A stretch of 64,000 nt of DNA from Zonotrichia leucophrys gambelii (taxonomy: Eukaryota; Chordata; Aves; Passeriformes; Passerellidae): the NCBI RefSeq assembly GCF_028769735.1, contig NC_088177.1, forward strand, positions 25,576,099 to 25,640,098, read 5' to 3'. Below the pieces are notes generated by a model. It was not told where the DNA came from. It saw only the letters and a list, made by a program, of their open reading frames with translations, and did not search any database. Of the stretch, positions 24,701 to 36,584 are shown one piece after another (position 1 is the first letter of the stretch; every line of letters begins with the position of its first letter). The translations under genes were made by a program, and so were the position numbers.

Positions 24701-27700
24701 TTCAGAGAACAAATATGGAAGACTCCTTTATGTTTTTTCTTGTTTGGTGTGATGATATAATGCCAGGGGTAACCTCCAATTTGAAATGCATTCTCCAGAG
24801 AAGATGCTTCAAATAGCAAAGGTGGGGTATCTGCAAATATTCAGTAATGTTGTTAACACCATTAGTAGCAGAACAGTCATCATTCCATTGATGCTTGCAA
24901 TTCTAAATTCCAATAAAGCTACTAATTCTTCAGAACTTTTGAGGATTGGTGGAAACACATTGGCTATTAACTCTTTTCCAGTGCCAGCTATGCTACCTCA
25001 GCCAGCACCCAGGTGCACATCTGAAGTTCCCTCTTCTTCCTTCCCTCCCTCCCTTCTCGGATCTTGATGCTGAATACTCTTCTAGTACCTTTCACTTACA
25101 AGCAAAGCCACAGCAAATAATTAAAATTATTCCAGCTCATGTGATTGAGAAAGGATGCACACATGAACAGACCAAAGACCATAACAAGATGGTCACTATT
25201 CTCTTGAGAAAAGCAGTGATAAATAACTGGAAACAGCAAGCAGCAACCTCAAATAACAGAATTAAATGCAGGAAGATAGAATATTCAGATTCTGCTTTCT
25301 CCTTTTGTGTAATGCAACAAAATAGTGTGGACCACAATGGATGCATTCTGTAGCTGAGTTCATAAAAATCAATCAAAATATAGAACTTTTAGCAATTAAT
25401 GGCAAAAGGTATCTAGTTTTCCTTTCAGTTCAGTTGGAATAAATTACTGAGATGTACTAGGCCATTAGTACAAATGTTCTTTTTACTAAATGAGAGGTAT
25501 TTACAACTTCTGCCAACTAGCTAAATTAAAGCAATTTCTACAGCTGCTATAACTGAATCAATTTTAGACTGAAGACCAGGTCTTTCTAACAGTAAAGAGA
25601 AAAGCTGGGGAAAAAACGGACAAAATGTGGAGAAAATCTCCAATTACGAGGGGAATTTAAACAGGCAGAATATAAAAACCCAAACTCAATTAGTGCAAGG
25701 AGAACAAGATTTTTATCTGGACCCAAAGGTCTTATCCAAATTTTGACTTGTTCTTTTCCTGCTGTTCCTAGATAATTCTCCTAACGTCAATGGTGCTATC
25801 ACACGACATCACATATTATGTTTATGGAGTGCTTCCTTCCTCTTCCTTTGTTCATGTTTCCATCAATTTAGCCATTTGGATTGAATGGAATTAGTTCACT
25901 GCCAATGGAGATGAAGTCTTTCCTAAGCTGGAAAGTGGCTGTTTCCCATTTGCTTTTTGGAGTGACACATAAGAAATGGGAGATTCTGTGCAAGAGATAA
26001 ACTATATGTTATAAAAAACTTATGCATGTGCTGGAAATGTAGAGAATGTTGAAGATGGAAGCATAAGCAAAGGAACTACTGATACTAAAATCCGTCAGGA
26101 AATGAAAAATGAGTTAAGAAAGTTTGTGACATTTTACCCAAACAACTTTTTAAATGAAGCTTATATATCAAGGTCCCTCAAAATTCTGGTAGATGGACTA
26201 AATTATATATTATAATTATACAATTAAATGTATCTCAACAGTATATCAATACTGAGTAGTAGAGGGTGCTTTAAAATATGCCTTTCCTATCATGGTTTCC
26301 ACCTAAACCACTGTGATAATGTGATTCTGCTGCCTCAGCTCCATCATTCCCACTTGTATGTCACTTGCTCTTGTTGCTGAACACCTCTTGTTTTATTGTT
26401 TGCAAGTCTTTTGCCAAGTCTCTGAAGTTACAGTAACACCTGAAGTTACAGTTTTCACTCTCTAGTTGAGCTTCTTTGTTTACTTACTTTAATCTCTGCA
26501 AACTTCTCTAAAAGCTGTTCCTGGCAGCACTAACAAGTGTTATACATGCAAATAAAAAACCAAAGAAATAACAAGAAAAGGTTGTTTCAAAGTATCTTTC
26601 TCCTTGCTTTTTTTTTTCTGAAATTACTGTATCAGTTAACAATAAATCAAACTACAGTTTTAAGTTCTGGGCCATTCAGAAAATCACACACTATGACTGA
26701 CCAAAATCAATTCCTCCCCAGCAGTTCAGTACTTCTTAGCCTGTAAGTTTAGACACTTGGGGGTACCTCACACCATAAACCAGTATTGTAATAATGCCCA
26801 TCCCTTCAGGCAATTTCTGTAGGGAGGCTAGGACTTAAGTAAGAAAGAAGACTACACACAGTTAAATTATAGTAAATACAAGCCTGCACTCTGAAACTGC
26901 TAAGATCTTGCTCACTGAAGCATTTGCCCATCTCAGTCTTGAAAGAAAAAAACTCAAAAATCACAGGAATGAAACCATTTGCAAAAGCAAGCATGAAAAT
27001 GTACGTAATGGGTTCAAAACTTCCTAACCACAAATTCCTGAATATGATTAACGATCAAAAAGGTGTTCTCCAGTACACTGGTTTAAAATCTCAAAACTAA
27101 AAACTATAATGGTCTATAAGCCATGAGATCAAATCTTCCTATTAAAGTTCCCACAGCAGGTTTTCCACAGGTCCCTCACATTAAATGGTGCTTTCACAGA
27201 TTGAGATGGAGACAAAAAATGGGGGAAGATTTCCATTTGCAAAAACTGAGACATCAAATATAGCAGCCTATAGTTTTGTTTTGATAAAACGTTGCATTAT
27301 AACCTCACTATATAAATCTGTACTTTATCTTTTATCTTTATCCCTCATTTTTATATACATCTGGATTGATTTGTCTCTTATTATCTGACACTCTGAAAAA
27401 AAAAAAAAGAAGACATTTTTATGTGGAGAATCACCTAAAAAAAACATTTAGTACAGAAACATTCACAAATAAATAAATAAATAAATGCATTCCTTAATGT
27501 TTGTGAAACCAACCTTTTGAATTTTTTTTAGATGCCTCAAGTGTAAGCTTGTGAGAATGTAAGCTTGTGAGAATGTATTTTTAAACTAAGAAGAGAAATT
27601 TCAAAAGAAGTCTTGGGCTTTGCTCATTCATCAAGATTCTTAGCACCAAATTCTAATCTCAAATGCACCAACAGAAGCCATTGTTTGCTTTTAAAGAAAG

Positions 27701-30700
27701 AAATCATTACATAATGCAGAACATTGATAAGTTAATGATTTGAGGCATTAGAATTGTTTTTAATAATTTGTTCTCAGGAATTCATTTTACTGAAATCGGC
27801 ACATTTCTGACAACCTAGAATATCAAAATGCAAGTCAGACAAATTGTATTCAGTCTCATTGAATTTCCTCTGCAAGTTAGTGTTCTCACATCTTTTGCTT
27901 ACATACCATATTGTGTTTCTGGGTGCTACTAACAGATATCCTAGTCCTTCCTCTTTCTCAAGAGCAATTGCATCTCAGAAATAAAGAGAGGGGTTTCCAT
28001 TTCATGTATTGCTAATAAAGCTTTTCAGACAGCTTAGTTGCTCTAACAGTTTTCTTGGTGTGTTATATATAATTACTGTAATTAGAAGTAAAGGGAAGCA
28101 CATTTTACTATAATGTAAGTCCAGAAGTACACTACAGCACAGTATGAGCACAGTAATTTTAGTATTTTTTCTTAGTGTGAAATAAGCCACAATCAATCCA
28201 TAAAAGCAACAGTCAAGCCAATACAAAGGTCATAATTACCTGTTATTTTAATGTTACATGGAAGACCATATGGAAACCTTCCTACAGATCCCACCTGACC
28301 ATTCCAGTTGAATTCTTGTCCCAACTCAAATGGTTGTTCCATGAACTAAAATAATACAGAACAATTTAGCTTTACAGATGCATATTTACTTGCTGTTTAG
28401 TTTTATTCTCTATTATTACTGCATTCTTTATCTTGTTAGATACTGCTTGAGGTCTTATTTTTGAATTAATGTTTGATTTTTGATTGGAAGGATATAAACT
28501 CACATGTCTAACTTCAATTCTGTTTGAGATCAAACTTTCCCAAGCCCACCAGTTCCTGGCCTTAACAATCATCTGTAACTACAGACTAGGTGTGCAGAGA
28601 GCAGCACATCCCCAGAAGTGCCCGTCTGACACTGTATCTCTTATGTTTTGCCACCTGTAACTGTTGCAAGTAATTTTTCTGATAGTGTGTCCATTTTTAT
28701 CTTCTGACTGTAAACAGATCTAGGCAGGAACCCATATACCACATGTACTTATGTAGAGTACATGAATATTTATGACTTGTTACCCAATAATAGCAGGGAT
28801 TGTATGAAAACTCTTTACTTCATTACCTGTTCCAAAATGGCCTTGAAGTTATAGAGTCTGACCAGACCCATGCTATACATTACAATCAGGATTCCATTAG
28901 AAACAGCAACATCTGTCACACTATTACCAAAAATCTGGAATAAAATTAAGCAAAAAATATTCTATTAGAGAAAAAATAATTGAGAGAAAACACAAATAAC
29001 TGACATTATGTCCTTAATTTTTCAATCAATTTTTTTTTATTCTGACTAAACTCTATGATCAGTGTTCAAGTTTTCTGTTCTGCTGAGTTTCTTTAATCCA
29101 TCGCACTGCAGTAACACCTGAAGTTACAGTAGTCATATTCTGCAAGCAGATTCATGCTCTAATCAATTCTCAGTATATCTTCATTATCATGCCACCCAGT
29201 TATTATCATACATGAATAGATAATATTATTCAGCATCCCACGTTAGCAAAACTTAGCAACTCTATCTAAAAGTCCTGATTTCAGATCTTCTGTTCATTCT
29301 TCATCCCCAGTGTAAAATACTAGTCTAATCACAACTCTATGACTGCATACAGCTGTACTAAAACTACAGTATCCAGCTGTCAGAGTACAGAGTTCTCTCT
29401 GAATCCAAATTAGACATATACACGAGAAGTTGACTTATCTTTTTTAAAAATTATGCACTATTCATTTGTGCGTCTGCTTAATACATCACTGAGCTAACCC
29501 CACAAACTAATTCTTAATATTTAATTATTACCAACATGTGAAGTTGATAGGGGTTTTTTTAATGGATATGCTTGAAAATGTAGTTTTCTTTAATCTGACT
29601 CACTATGTGAAAAAGCAATTAAACCAGTTAAAACAGGCCTAAAACCAATAAAAAGCTAAAGAAACCCAGAAACTGTAAGACACCTCCATCTTATCACTAC
29701 CAGCGCTACCATAGATTATGTGATCGGTTTGGTTCTGAAAGTTATACTCACTCCTGAGACTGTCTTTTAGTTAGTTTTATGGCTTTTTCTCAATACATTT
29801 GCTAGCTTAGGTCTCAGTGTCTTTCAGACACAAACTCTAATAATCTTCCAAGCCTAAAGTCTCCTTTCTATCCTTGAGACCTCAGCCACTCTGAACTCAA
29901 ATGTGTTGTGGTATCCCACGTCAGGAAAGCTGAGGTGCATTCTGCAGCCTCAGGCAGCAACACTAACCCCAACTCCAATTTAACATTACATTCCACTGCT
30001 CTGGGTCAGGTCTGGCACTGCCTTCACTGCCTGCATCTCCTGCTGCGTGCATTCTCACAGCCCAAATGCTGCCCTGGCTGTTACAATTGTATCAGTTTCT
30101 GTGGTGAGCACTCAGCACAGACCCAGCTCAAGTACTGCTCCTTCACATGTTCTGCCTGCTATGACCATGATGAATCTGGCATGCCATTCCTAACCAGATT
30201 GAGAACACCTTTGATAGTGGTAATGGTTTTTTCAGTCTTAAATACTAATTTTGAACAGAACAATACACAGTACTCTCAAGCTTTCATGGGCCCAAATTAA
30301 GAAGTTGAAACCCCTGCCTTCACTTGCCAGGCCCAATTTCAATTACAACCTCAACCCAACCTAGCACCAGCTAAAACTCCAGCTCATAACTCTGGATCCT
30401 AAAAGACAATACCTACACAGACATAGTTTTCATGTTTGTACTGTTTCATCTGTAAGTTGTATCCAGAGCCTTCTTGACTTAAAATAGAACAGTAAAAATT
30501 ACAATCTGCCTCAAAGTTTCTTCCTAAATATATATACTTACTTATAGGTCAGAAACTGAACTCAGGTTTGTTTGTTCTTGACTGATAAAGCAAGATCTAT
30601 TTACTTTTGTCATTCAGTAACAGTGATAATAAAAGTGTGAAACATTTGTAATTGCATATAGAATTCATAGACTATTACTAGGACTGGGTCAGAGGCACAT

Positions 30701-33700
30701 CTGTCTTTAAGGAGGTGAAAAGAAGTGTACAAACACTTTAGGGTTCCCTAATTCTTATGACTGCTCTAAGAAAAGGCTGAAGTCCTGCTGCATGTCAAAG
30801 AGTAACCCAGTAAGAGAATCCATTTGTATTTCTCTTCTGGTCCTTAGAATTAAGAATATTTGCTCCAACACCCCAATCAGACACAAGAACACTGCTGCTA
30901 ATTAATGTTTCAATTGCTTTTACAAGCTTGTAAGTATGACTTCTTAAATAAGTGTCTAAACTAGAACTGTCATAGAACTACATTACAGATTACATATTAT
31001 CAGAGAAATTAACTTACCTTTTTGTTTATTTCCAGCATTCCAATGAATGAAAGAGGCAAAACTTGGAATACAGCAAGATAAAACAATACATTCTGTTGGA
31101 TTCCTGCCTGGGAAGGAACAATACTGAACATAGTTATTAAAGGTAGGACATCTTTATCTTCTTCCATAATAACCAAGTACAATGTCCCCATCTTTATGCT
31201 TGTAAATTTTTTTTGATCAATGTTGTAAAAGTTACAACACTTACCTGCCGTGCTGCTGCAGGGAGCTTATTCTGAGCTGACTTTACAATCATTACCTCTT
31301 GAGGAGTATCCCAGCTCAGATACCTGTTTGTGACAAGAAAGGCCTGCCTTAACCACATAAAACCCATTTATTAATGTATTATTTCACATAAAATATAATC
31401 AACTATAACTAAGCAGATGTCTGTGCCCAGGGAAACTTGACTATTTGATTTGGAAGAGGGGCTGCTTGCAATAAAGCAGAAATCCATGGAACTAGGAATG
31501 ACTTATTTCATACAGGATTGTGAGAAAAATTAGTGAATATTCACACTTTCCAATCTTAATTTTTCTCCTTTCCTTTATAATCACCACTTTCCTGTCCTTC
31601 AGCCTAACGAAAATATTTTCTGAAAACCAAAAAAAAGAAGCAGTTTACCAGAAGCAGCAACTGCCCTGCTTTAAAAGAGAAATATGGCTACCCTATGGAA
31701 AAGAACCTTTGCAAATTAACAACAGCTCAGACTTCGAACATATTGTTTGTATGTTTGATCAGGTTTGTTTTTCAGCTCTTAAAGTCCTCCGCTGGCATGT
31801 TGCCATTGCAATACTAAAGGCTGTAAAGCTGACAGAGAAAAGCAAATAGTAGGCTAGGTTTTGTGGAACTTGATACCAAATTTGACAGCATAATACTAAA
31901 GTAGATGAAATTCTTCTACAAGGAAGAGCATGCAGGAAAAGTACTCCAGGTAATGGTTGAGATTAACAAGCCTGTTGTCAGCCATAGGGTAGTACGAAAA
32001 TAACATGATTCCCCTTCTCCTCTATAGCACTAATCACTGTTAATTATATTAAGCTCTTCTTCTCCACTATACTACTACTGACTGTTAATGGTATAAACCC
32101 TAGTTGTTAATACCTGAAGAATTTGCAACAGGAACCAGCAAGATACACTTTTTCCAGTACTTCTCCACTATCAGCAGAGAGACGTAGAAGCCAGTTCTGC
32201 GCTGTCAGGACTATCAGGGAAGGTTTATAATCTGATGGACTTGGTAGCATTTCCCCCTGCATAAAAAAAAGGCTATTAGAAATAAGGTTGTATCAGGAGG
32301 ATACAAAACATTTTGACAGTTTGAAGAACATGAAAGTAAATACACATTCCTCAAAAACTGAAGGAGGCAATCTGCCTGTTAATCAGATCAGTATCTCTAA
32401 GTTCATGTCCACGTCAAGTAATTACCTATGACATAAATAATCAGCTGTCACACTTTTTGCAAGACAGTTACCTTTTCTAGAAGAGGCACCCTTTAAAAAA
32501 TCTTTTCCTTGCAAAAGTTAACTGCTTATTGATCTAGTTGATATCAATCTTGAAGAGAAAATTGTTTAAGTATTTCAAAAGAAGACATTCAGTGATAACA
32601 GCAACTGCTACAAATGTTACTTACACTGCTTTAGTTTTAGGCACCTCAAAGATAGGGCTAACATTTCTAAGCTCTGTGGACACTGGGTGAAGGAGAGAAA
32701 TGATGCAATTATCAGGTAGAAACAGTAGAAGAGTTTTTGGGCAGGGTCATTTCAATGGGCCTCCAGTGTATCTGCTTTTTGGTTTTTTTAATGTCAGTGG
32801 ATCTGAAGAAAACTAAAACTCCCAGCTACTGTCCTTGTTATTTAAAAATAAATAAAAATATAAGTAGAATTTATTTTGTAAGGAATTAAGAATTAATTGC
32901 ATAAGAATAAAAGCACTGGTTTTAAAATCTTCCACGATAGCTTATGAAAAAAGGATTTGAATGCACTACTGAGAAATTCAGAAGAGTATACCTCTAAATG
33001 TTCAGTTAATGTAAATAAGGCACATGTTGCAAACCTTTAATGACTGAACTCCTTAAAAACATTGAGAAAATAATTTGGAAAGAAAAAGCACTCCATTCTA
33101 AAGGTTTCATCAAAATATATTAATTTAGTATTTTGCACAAAAATGTTCTAGTAAAAAGTAATCTTACCAATGGGCATTCCAATAATAAAGCATCTTCTAT
33201 TTTTTCAGACTTGGCGGTACACTTTGCCTTTTGATAAATTAGTCTTGGCTGCTGCGCAATGCTAGAGGAAAATGATTGCTAATCATTAGTCTGTTTTATA
33301 GACCACTTTTTATCAAAAAGTCATTTCATACAGTTTTATAGGTCAGAAACCTAAACATCTTATTTTTACTTTGTAAACATACCTGAAATTGCTCTCAAAA
33401 TAAGGCCTAATAAACAATAGTTAATATAATGTAATATTTTAAAGCTAACCTTCTCTAAATCTTTTGGTCTGGTTGCTTTTTTTTTGTTTTTAGTTTCGGC
33501 TTTTAGTTTTGGGTTGGTTTTTTTAAGTAACAATCTTAATAGTAATGTTCTTGCTCTAGTGATATACATTAAGAAGAAAGCATATTTCAGAAACTAATGA
33601 TCATCCTGGAACCTTCCCCTCAGGTTCTTCCAATGCTGCCTTTTACAACAAAGGTGCGGCATCATGTCCAGATATTTAAAAAAAAAACCCTTTACTAATT

Positions 33701-36584
33701 AAAATTGATGCTGTTTGGGTTTTGCCAGTTTTCCTTTTATATTTATATTGTGTATTCTTCACACAGATACTTGTGACTCTGTCACCTATTGTATTAGTAG
33801 CTAGTTTTCCCAGTACTTTTCCATGGCCTTTCCCTAGGCAGAAAGACAAAACAAATTCCAGAGCTCCAAGCTCTGGGAGGTACAAGGCCCCAGTGCTTCT
33901 AGCTGGGAACCAAGGCTGAGAACAACAGCTGAGATCCATTCTCATGGACAAAGTACAACTAGTGCTGAAGGGGGGACTCCAGAGAGGGGGCTTGACCTGG
34001 GGGGTGGAATTACATCAGCCCTTGTCCTCCTAACTGTGGCTTTTTATCAATTATGCTAATTTCCTAAAACCTATAAATGCGTACTTATCCCTGTAAGGGC
34101 TTTTGTGGACATCTTTCTATAACTGCCCCTGAAGGCCTTCATTAAAGAACACCTTCTTATTACCTCCTTACTAAAATTATCTTGAGTTTCATTTCCAGGT
34201 TGGGAAAAAGGCAACAAAATAAAAGCTTTGTACTGTGCACAGTTTTGCCCTCTGGGAGAGGATGAGACAAAGGAAAACCTGAAAGATCTTAGACAGGTTA
34301 ACCCAGTACTAAAAACATTGAGACAATGTAGGAATAAAAGCAGATTTAGATCTCAGCTGTGGATGACAGATTAAGTTAATTGACTCCTAGTGGTTTACCC
34401 TGACAGACTAGTTTGTATTTTATGTATCATATGACACTATGTCAAAACTGCTCTGTCCCCAACTTCCTCAGCATTGCAGTTCTCCAGGTCCATGCTACTT
34501 CCCTCACAGTAGGGACAGGCAAGGACAAGGGCTGCTGCACACAGATTTCCTGTCCTCTACCCTCCCATGTGCTGCCTCCTAACCTGTCTCTGCAACTGAT
34601 CATGGAACAGAATAATATATTAGATCAGAAAATTGATCTACAAAATACATTTGCAAAAATTAACATGTACTGCAGGCTGTACTTTTGCATGAAAAATAAT
34701 TTATTATTTTATACAGAATTCACACAGTACCAACTTTGTTACATAGGCTAATTCAGTGACACACTCTTTAGTTGCCAGACTACAAAGAACTACTGTTCAT
34801 TTGGCTTTTAGTGAAAAACTAGAAAGTTGTGTTAATCTTCCATTCCTGCTCTGAAAGCTGAGGTTATACTGCACCTGAAAGATCAGGCTTTCTTTGACCA
34901 AAGTAGGGGTCACATTTAGATATAACAGCATCTAAATGTAATGCAAATATCATGAGCCAAAGATTTCTCACCTGCTTATTTTTTGTTCCCAAGTAAACTC
35001 CATTTAATTCACAACAGCTATGAGTCAAGTTAGCAATATAACACAGAATCAGTCTCAAATCTGTAAGTCAGTACCTCATAATTGCAAATTTATTACCTGG
35101 TAATACAGCATTGGTAATTGTCCATGTAAATTCTTCCTCTTTCATATGCAATAGGAGATGCAGAATGAGTTGTCCAAACATTCTTGAATTTAGTACTTTC
35201 CTGAAACACAATAGTTTTAACATGGATGGCTATTTGTAACAAACTTTGCTTCTGAAAATATTTTCTTTGGCTCCTGCAACTTAGTAACTTATTTTAATTA
35301 AAACTTTACTGCTGAATACACGAGAAAGAATCTTACTTGGTTTTTATAAATGAAATTAACAGACCTTTTATAATAAAATGTTGTCTTTTATAAAGACCAA
35401 ATTAAAATTTTTTTAATGAGCTACTATGGACAGCAGCAGTAAGGAATATTTTGTCATTAGCTTGCCTGTATTAAAAGTGGCAACTAAACTTGCATAGTGA
35501 CTTTTGAAATCAAGGACTAAACTCCCCAGAGTATAAATATGCAGAGAATTCTTTTATATGTAATTAATTTTATTTATTGAACACTTAATTCCATTCTGCT
35601 GGTGGTGTTTGGTGTGAAAGACAGAAAAATGTATTTACCATACTTGCAATAAGCACCCGGAACATTAAAGAAATAAACTGCTTGCAATAAAGTTTCTTGT
35701 CTGCATTTGAGATATCAGAAGATCTATACCATTAACAAAGGTTCCAGTCTTGAAAAAAGTAGTGTAAGTCAGATGTAATTATTGTTATTTCAGTAAACAT
35801 TGCATGCCTATTGATCTAGTTACATAAGCAGACACTTCAGCTGACTTCCAATAAATGTATTTTCAATATAATTGCCAATTCACTTCCACATTCTTTTCTA
35901 ATATATTTCTATCAACTACTGCATGGAAGCAGAAATTGTTTTGACTAAAAAAAAAAAGTTCAGTTTGTAATTGGTTTAATTCCTACTTTTTCTGTAACAT
36001 CAGTTTCACTGAGAACTGGGGTTACGTTTACCTGAAAATCTCTGCCAATTATCTTATTATGTGAACTCCTTCCAAATTCAACATGAAGCACTAAGAATTT
36101 AAGATTAGTATTAAATATGAAGCCATCCTAGGGAAATAGGTGATAAAAATAAGCTTTTATGAGATTTTATAACACAATTATTAGATACAGAAGGGCCTTT
36201 GCAGTTCTTGCCTAGCACAATCCTTTCTACATTTCTAGGTCTGAGCCTTGTGAAATATTTTTAACCATTACTCTCTTCATCAGAACTGCACCTTTTTTCT
36301 CCCCAGACCCGTTGTCCAGCGTGACCGGGGCCTCTCGAACACCTGGGCTGGGGACAGACGCTCACCCTGGGCTGCAAGGCGAGCCCGCGGGCTGCAGCAG
36401 CGCCGAGCGGCCGCCTATTACCTGACACATGATCCTCCTCAGGAGTCCCAGGTTCTTCCTGTGGGCCACACCAGCATCTCTGGCGTAGAAGCCGTGGGCC
36501 CTGCGGCTGAGGAGGCGGCACACGTTGTGCACCCCGCACGCCCGGAGGGCGGCCCTGCCCCCGCCGGCGGCCGCCTGCGGGCAT
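18641..36584 (-). CDS. DCAF17: DCAF17, DDB1- and CUL4-associated factor 17, whole gene, 14 exons
   Basis: Exons 2-14 are 35200-35097, 33261-33168, 32256-32114, 31323-31245, 31107-31018, 28934-28827, 28345-28240, 24830-24688, 23330-23221, 22819-22732, 21194-21111, 19687-19532 and 18766-18641. They give 1431 nt (476 aa plus stop) with consistent phases. Exon 1, ending at 36422, adds about 40 residues, for a total near the roughly 520 aa of the mammalian protein. The family is a substrate receptor of CUL4-DDB1 ubiquitin ligases, found in the nucleolus; human loss causes Woodhouse-Sakati syndrome. Identity rests on motifs such as SLENAFQIGG, TASGRVVKK, LLDDDPEQE and FKIVDYEDELDLLS. The body is intact but the start codon is uncertain: in the homologous frame of exon 1 there is no upstream ATG before a stop. 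Confidence 0.94.
19532..19687 (-). CDS. DCAF17: DCAF17 exon 13
   Basis: The acceptor is TTTTTCCTAAG and the donor is GATGTG|GTGAGG. It encodes TFKIVDYEDELDLLSTVAVT, then QIGADGRAHLDFHCNEHGIL and LKSIPLKESWDV: 52 whole codons, highly similar to mammals. Confidence 0.96.
21111..21194 (-). CDS. DCAF17: DCAF17 exon 12
   Basis: The acceptor is TCTCCAAAG and the donor is CAAGAG|GTAACT. It encodes VNNNVTVTASGRVVKKRFTL, then LDDDPEQE: 28 whole codons. TASGRVVKK and LLDDDPEQE are nearly invariant in the family. Confidence 0.96.
22732..22819 (-). CDS. DCAF17: DCAF17 exon 11
   Basis: The acceptor is TTCTTTTGTAG and the donor is AACTGT|GTGAGT. It encodes VLKLKEVKNHADQMEIAEDF, then TIVANRENC. With the carried bases it makes 30 whole codons. 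Confidence 0.93.
23221..23330 (-). CDS. DCAF17: DCAF17 exon 10
   Basis: The acceptor is TCTTCTTCAG and the donor is GATAAA|GTATGA. It encodes AKNGVQDMKCCSLEPDWIYF, then HPDMSGRIIHVGPNLI, and leaves two bases (AA). The SLEPDWIYFHPD and GRIIHVGPN motifs match the family. Confidence 0.94.
24688..24830 (-). CDS. DCAF17: DCAF17 exon 9
   Basis: The acceptor is ATATTTGCAG and the donor is GCTTTG|GTAATA. It encodes TPPLLFEASSLENAFQIGGY, then PWHYIITPNKKKHKGVFHIC and SLKDNAL. This is one of the most conserved DCAF17 segments. With the carried base it makes 48 whole codons. Confidence 0.96.
27467..27486. repeat. (AAAT)n microsatellite
   Basis: About five tandem AAAT units lie in DCAF17 intron 8. Confidence 0.85.
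28240..28345 (-). CDS. DCAF17: DCAF17 exon 8
   Basis: The acceptor is TATTTTAG and the donor is ATAACAG|GTAATT. It encodes FMEQPFELGQEFNWNGQV, then GSVGRFPYGLPCNIKIT. The GLPCNIKIT end matches the family. It is 106 nt and leaves one base. Confidence 0.92.
28827..28934 (-). CDS. DCAF17: DCAF17 exon 7
   Basis: The acceptor is TTATTCCAG and the donor is GAACAG|GTAATG. It encodes IFGNSVTDVAVSNGILIVMY, then SMGLVRLYNFKAILEQ: 36 whole codons. The propeller-blade-like GILIVMY and GLVRLY segments are conserved. Confidence 0.94.
31018..31107 (-). CDS. DCAF17: DCAF17 exon 6
   Basis: The acceptor is CCTTCCCAG and the donor is AAAAAG|GTAAGT. It encodes AGIQQNVLFYLAVFQVLPLS, then FIGMLEINKK: 30 whole codons, close to the mammalian sequence. 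Confidence 0.95.
31245..31323 (-). CDS. DCAF17: DCAF17 exon 5
   Basis: The acceptor is GTCACAAACAG and the donor is CGGCAG|GTAAGT. It encodes YLSWDTPQEVMIVKSAQNK, then LPAAARQ. The SWDTPQE motif is family-specific. Its 79 nt end in phase 0. Confidence 0.94.
32114..32256 (-). CDS. DCAF17: DCAF17 exon 4
   Basis: The acceptor is TTTATGCAG and the donor is TTCAG|GTATTA. It encodes GEMLPSPSDYKPSLIVLTAQ, then NWLLRLSADSGEVLEKVYLA. This is the first predicted beta-propeller-like segment. It is 143 nt and leaves two bases. Confidence 0.94.
33168..33261 (-). CDS. DCAF17: DCAF17 exon 3
   Basis: The acceptor is TTTTCCTCTAG and the donor is CCATTG|GTAAGA. It encodes IAQQPRLIYQKAKCT, then AKSEKIEDALLLECPL. 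The motif KSEKIEDALL matches the family. Its 94 nt complete the split codon and end in phase 0. Confidence 0.93.
33900..34216 (+). mobile_element. Solo LTR-like block in DCAF17 intron 2
   Basis: The order is LTR-like: a G-rich stretch, then ATGCTAATTTCCTAAAACC, a TATA box in CCTATAAATGC near 34070, a CCCTGTAAGGGC stretch, CTATAACTGCCCCTGAAGGC, an ATTAAA signal near 34141, and a tail CTTGAGTTTCATTTCCAGG ending near GGCAACA. This promoter-then-poly(A) arrangement fits U3-R-U5 of an avian endogenous retrovirus. No internal genes flank it. It is antisense to the host gene. The left edge is uncertain and could be up to 150 bp further left. Confidence 0.65.
35097..35200 (-). CDS. DCAF17: DCAF17 exon 2
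   Basis: The acceptor is TGTGTTTCAG and the donor is ACCAG|GTAATA. It encodes ESTKFKNVWTTHSASPIAYE, then RGRIYMDNYQCCIT, closely matching mammalian DCAF17. It is 104 nt, starting in phase 0 and leaving two bases. Confidence 0.94.
36422..36584 (-). CDS. DCAF17: DCAF17 exon 1 (coding end clear, start uncertain)
   Basis: The donor is TGTCAG|GTAATA. The frame that joins exon 2 reads NVCRLLSRRAHGFYARDAGV, then AHRKNLGLLRRIMCQ, clearly matching the mammalian N-terminus. Upstream in this frame there is no ATG before a TAG; mammalian M1 aligns with a CTC. The nearest upstream ATG (36584-36582) is in another frame: the stretch to the donor is 163 nt, one base more than a multiple of three. A run of five C (36558-36562, plus strand) is a possible indel site. 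An in-frame CTG at 36628-36626 has A at -3 and G at +4. The right edge given here is that ATG and is only a marker. Confidence 0.65.

Larger units (their letters stand above)
18767..33167 (-). other. DCAF17 introns 3 to 13
   Basis: These are AT-rich introns of 0.14 to 3.4 kb. Noted contents: an ATAA/AAAT microsatellite at 27467-27486; a tandem GTAAGCTTGTGAGAAT pair at about 27543-27575; a 22-bp word shared by 26431-26452 and 29109-29130; and a 130-codon plus-strand open frame at 29908-30300 with no recognised domain. No extra conserved exon or RNA gene was seen. Confidence 0.6.
33262..36421 (-). other. DCAF17 introns 1 and 2
   Basis: Intron 2 (33262-35096) carries the LTR-like block described separately. 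Intron 1 (35201-36421) is AT-rich until it enters the CpG island near 36290. No other feature stands out. Confidence 0.65.

Noticed and set aside
24786..25353. Two overlapping plus-strand frames (93 and 135 codons) near DCAF17 exon 9
   Set aside because: They lie partly antisense to the exon and partly in intron. They have no recognised domain and no splice context.
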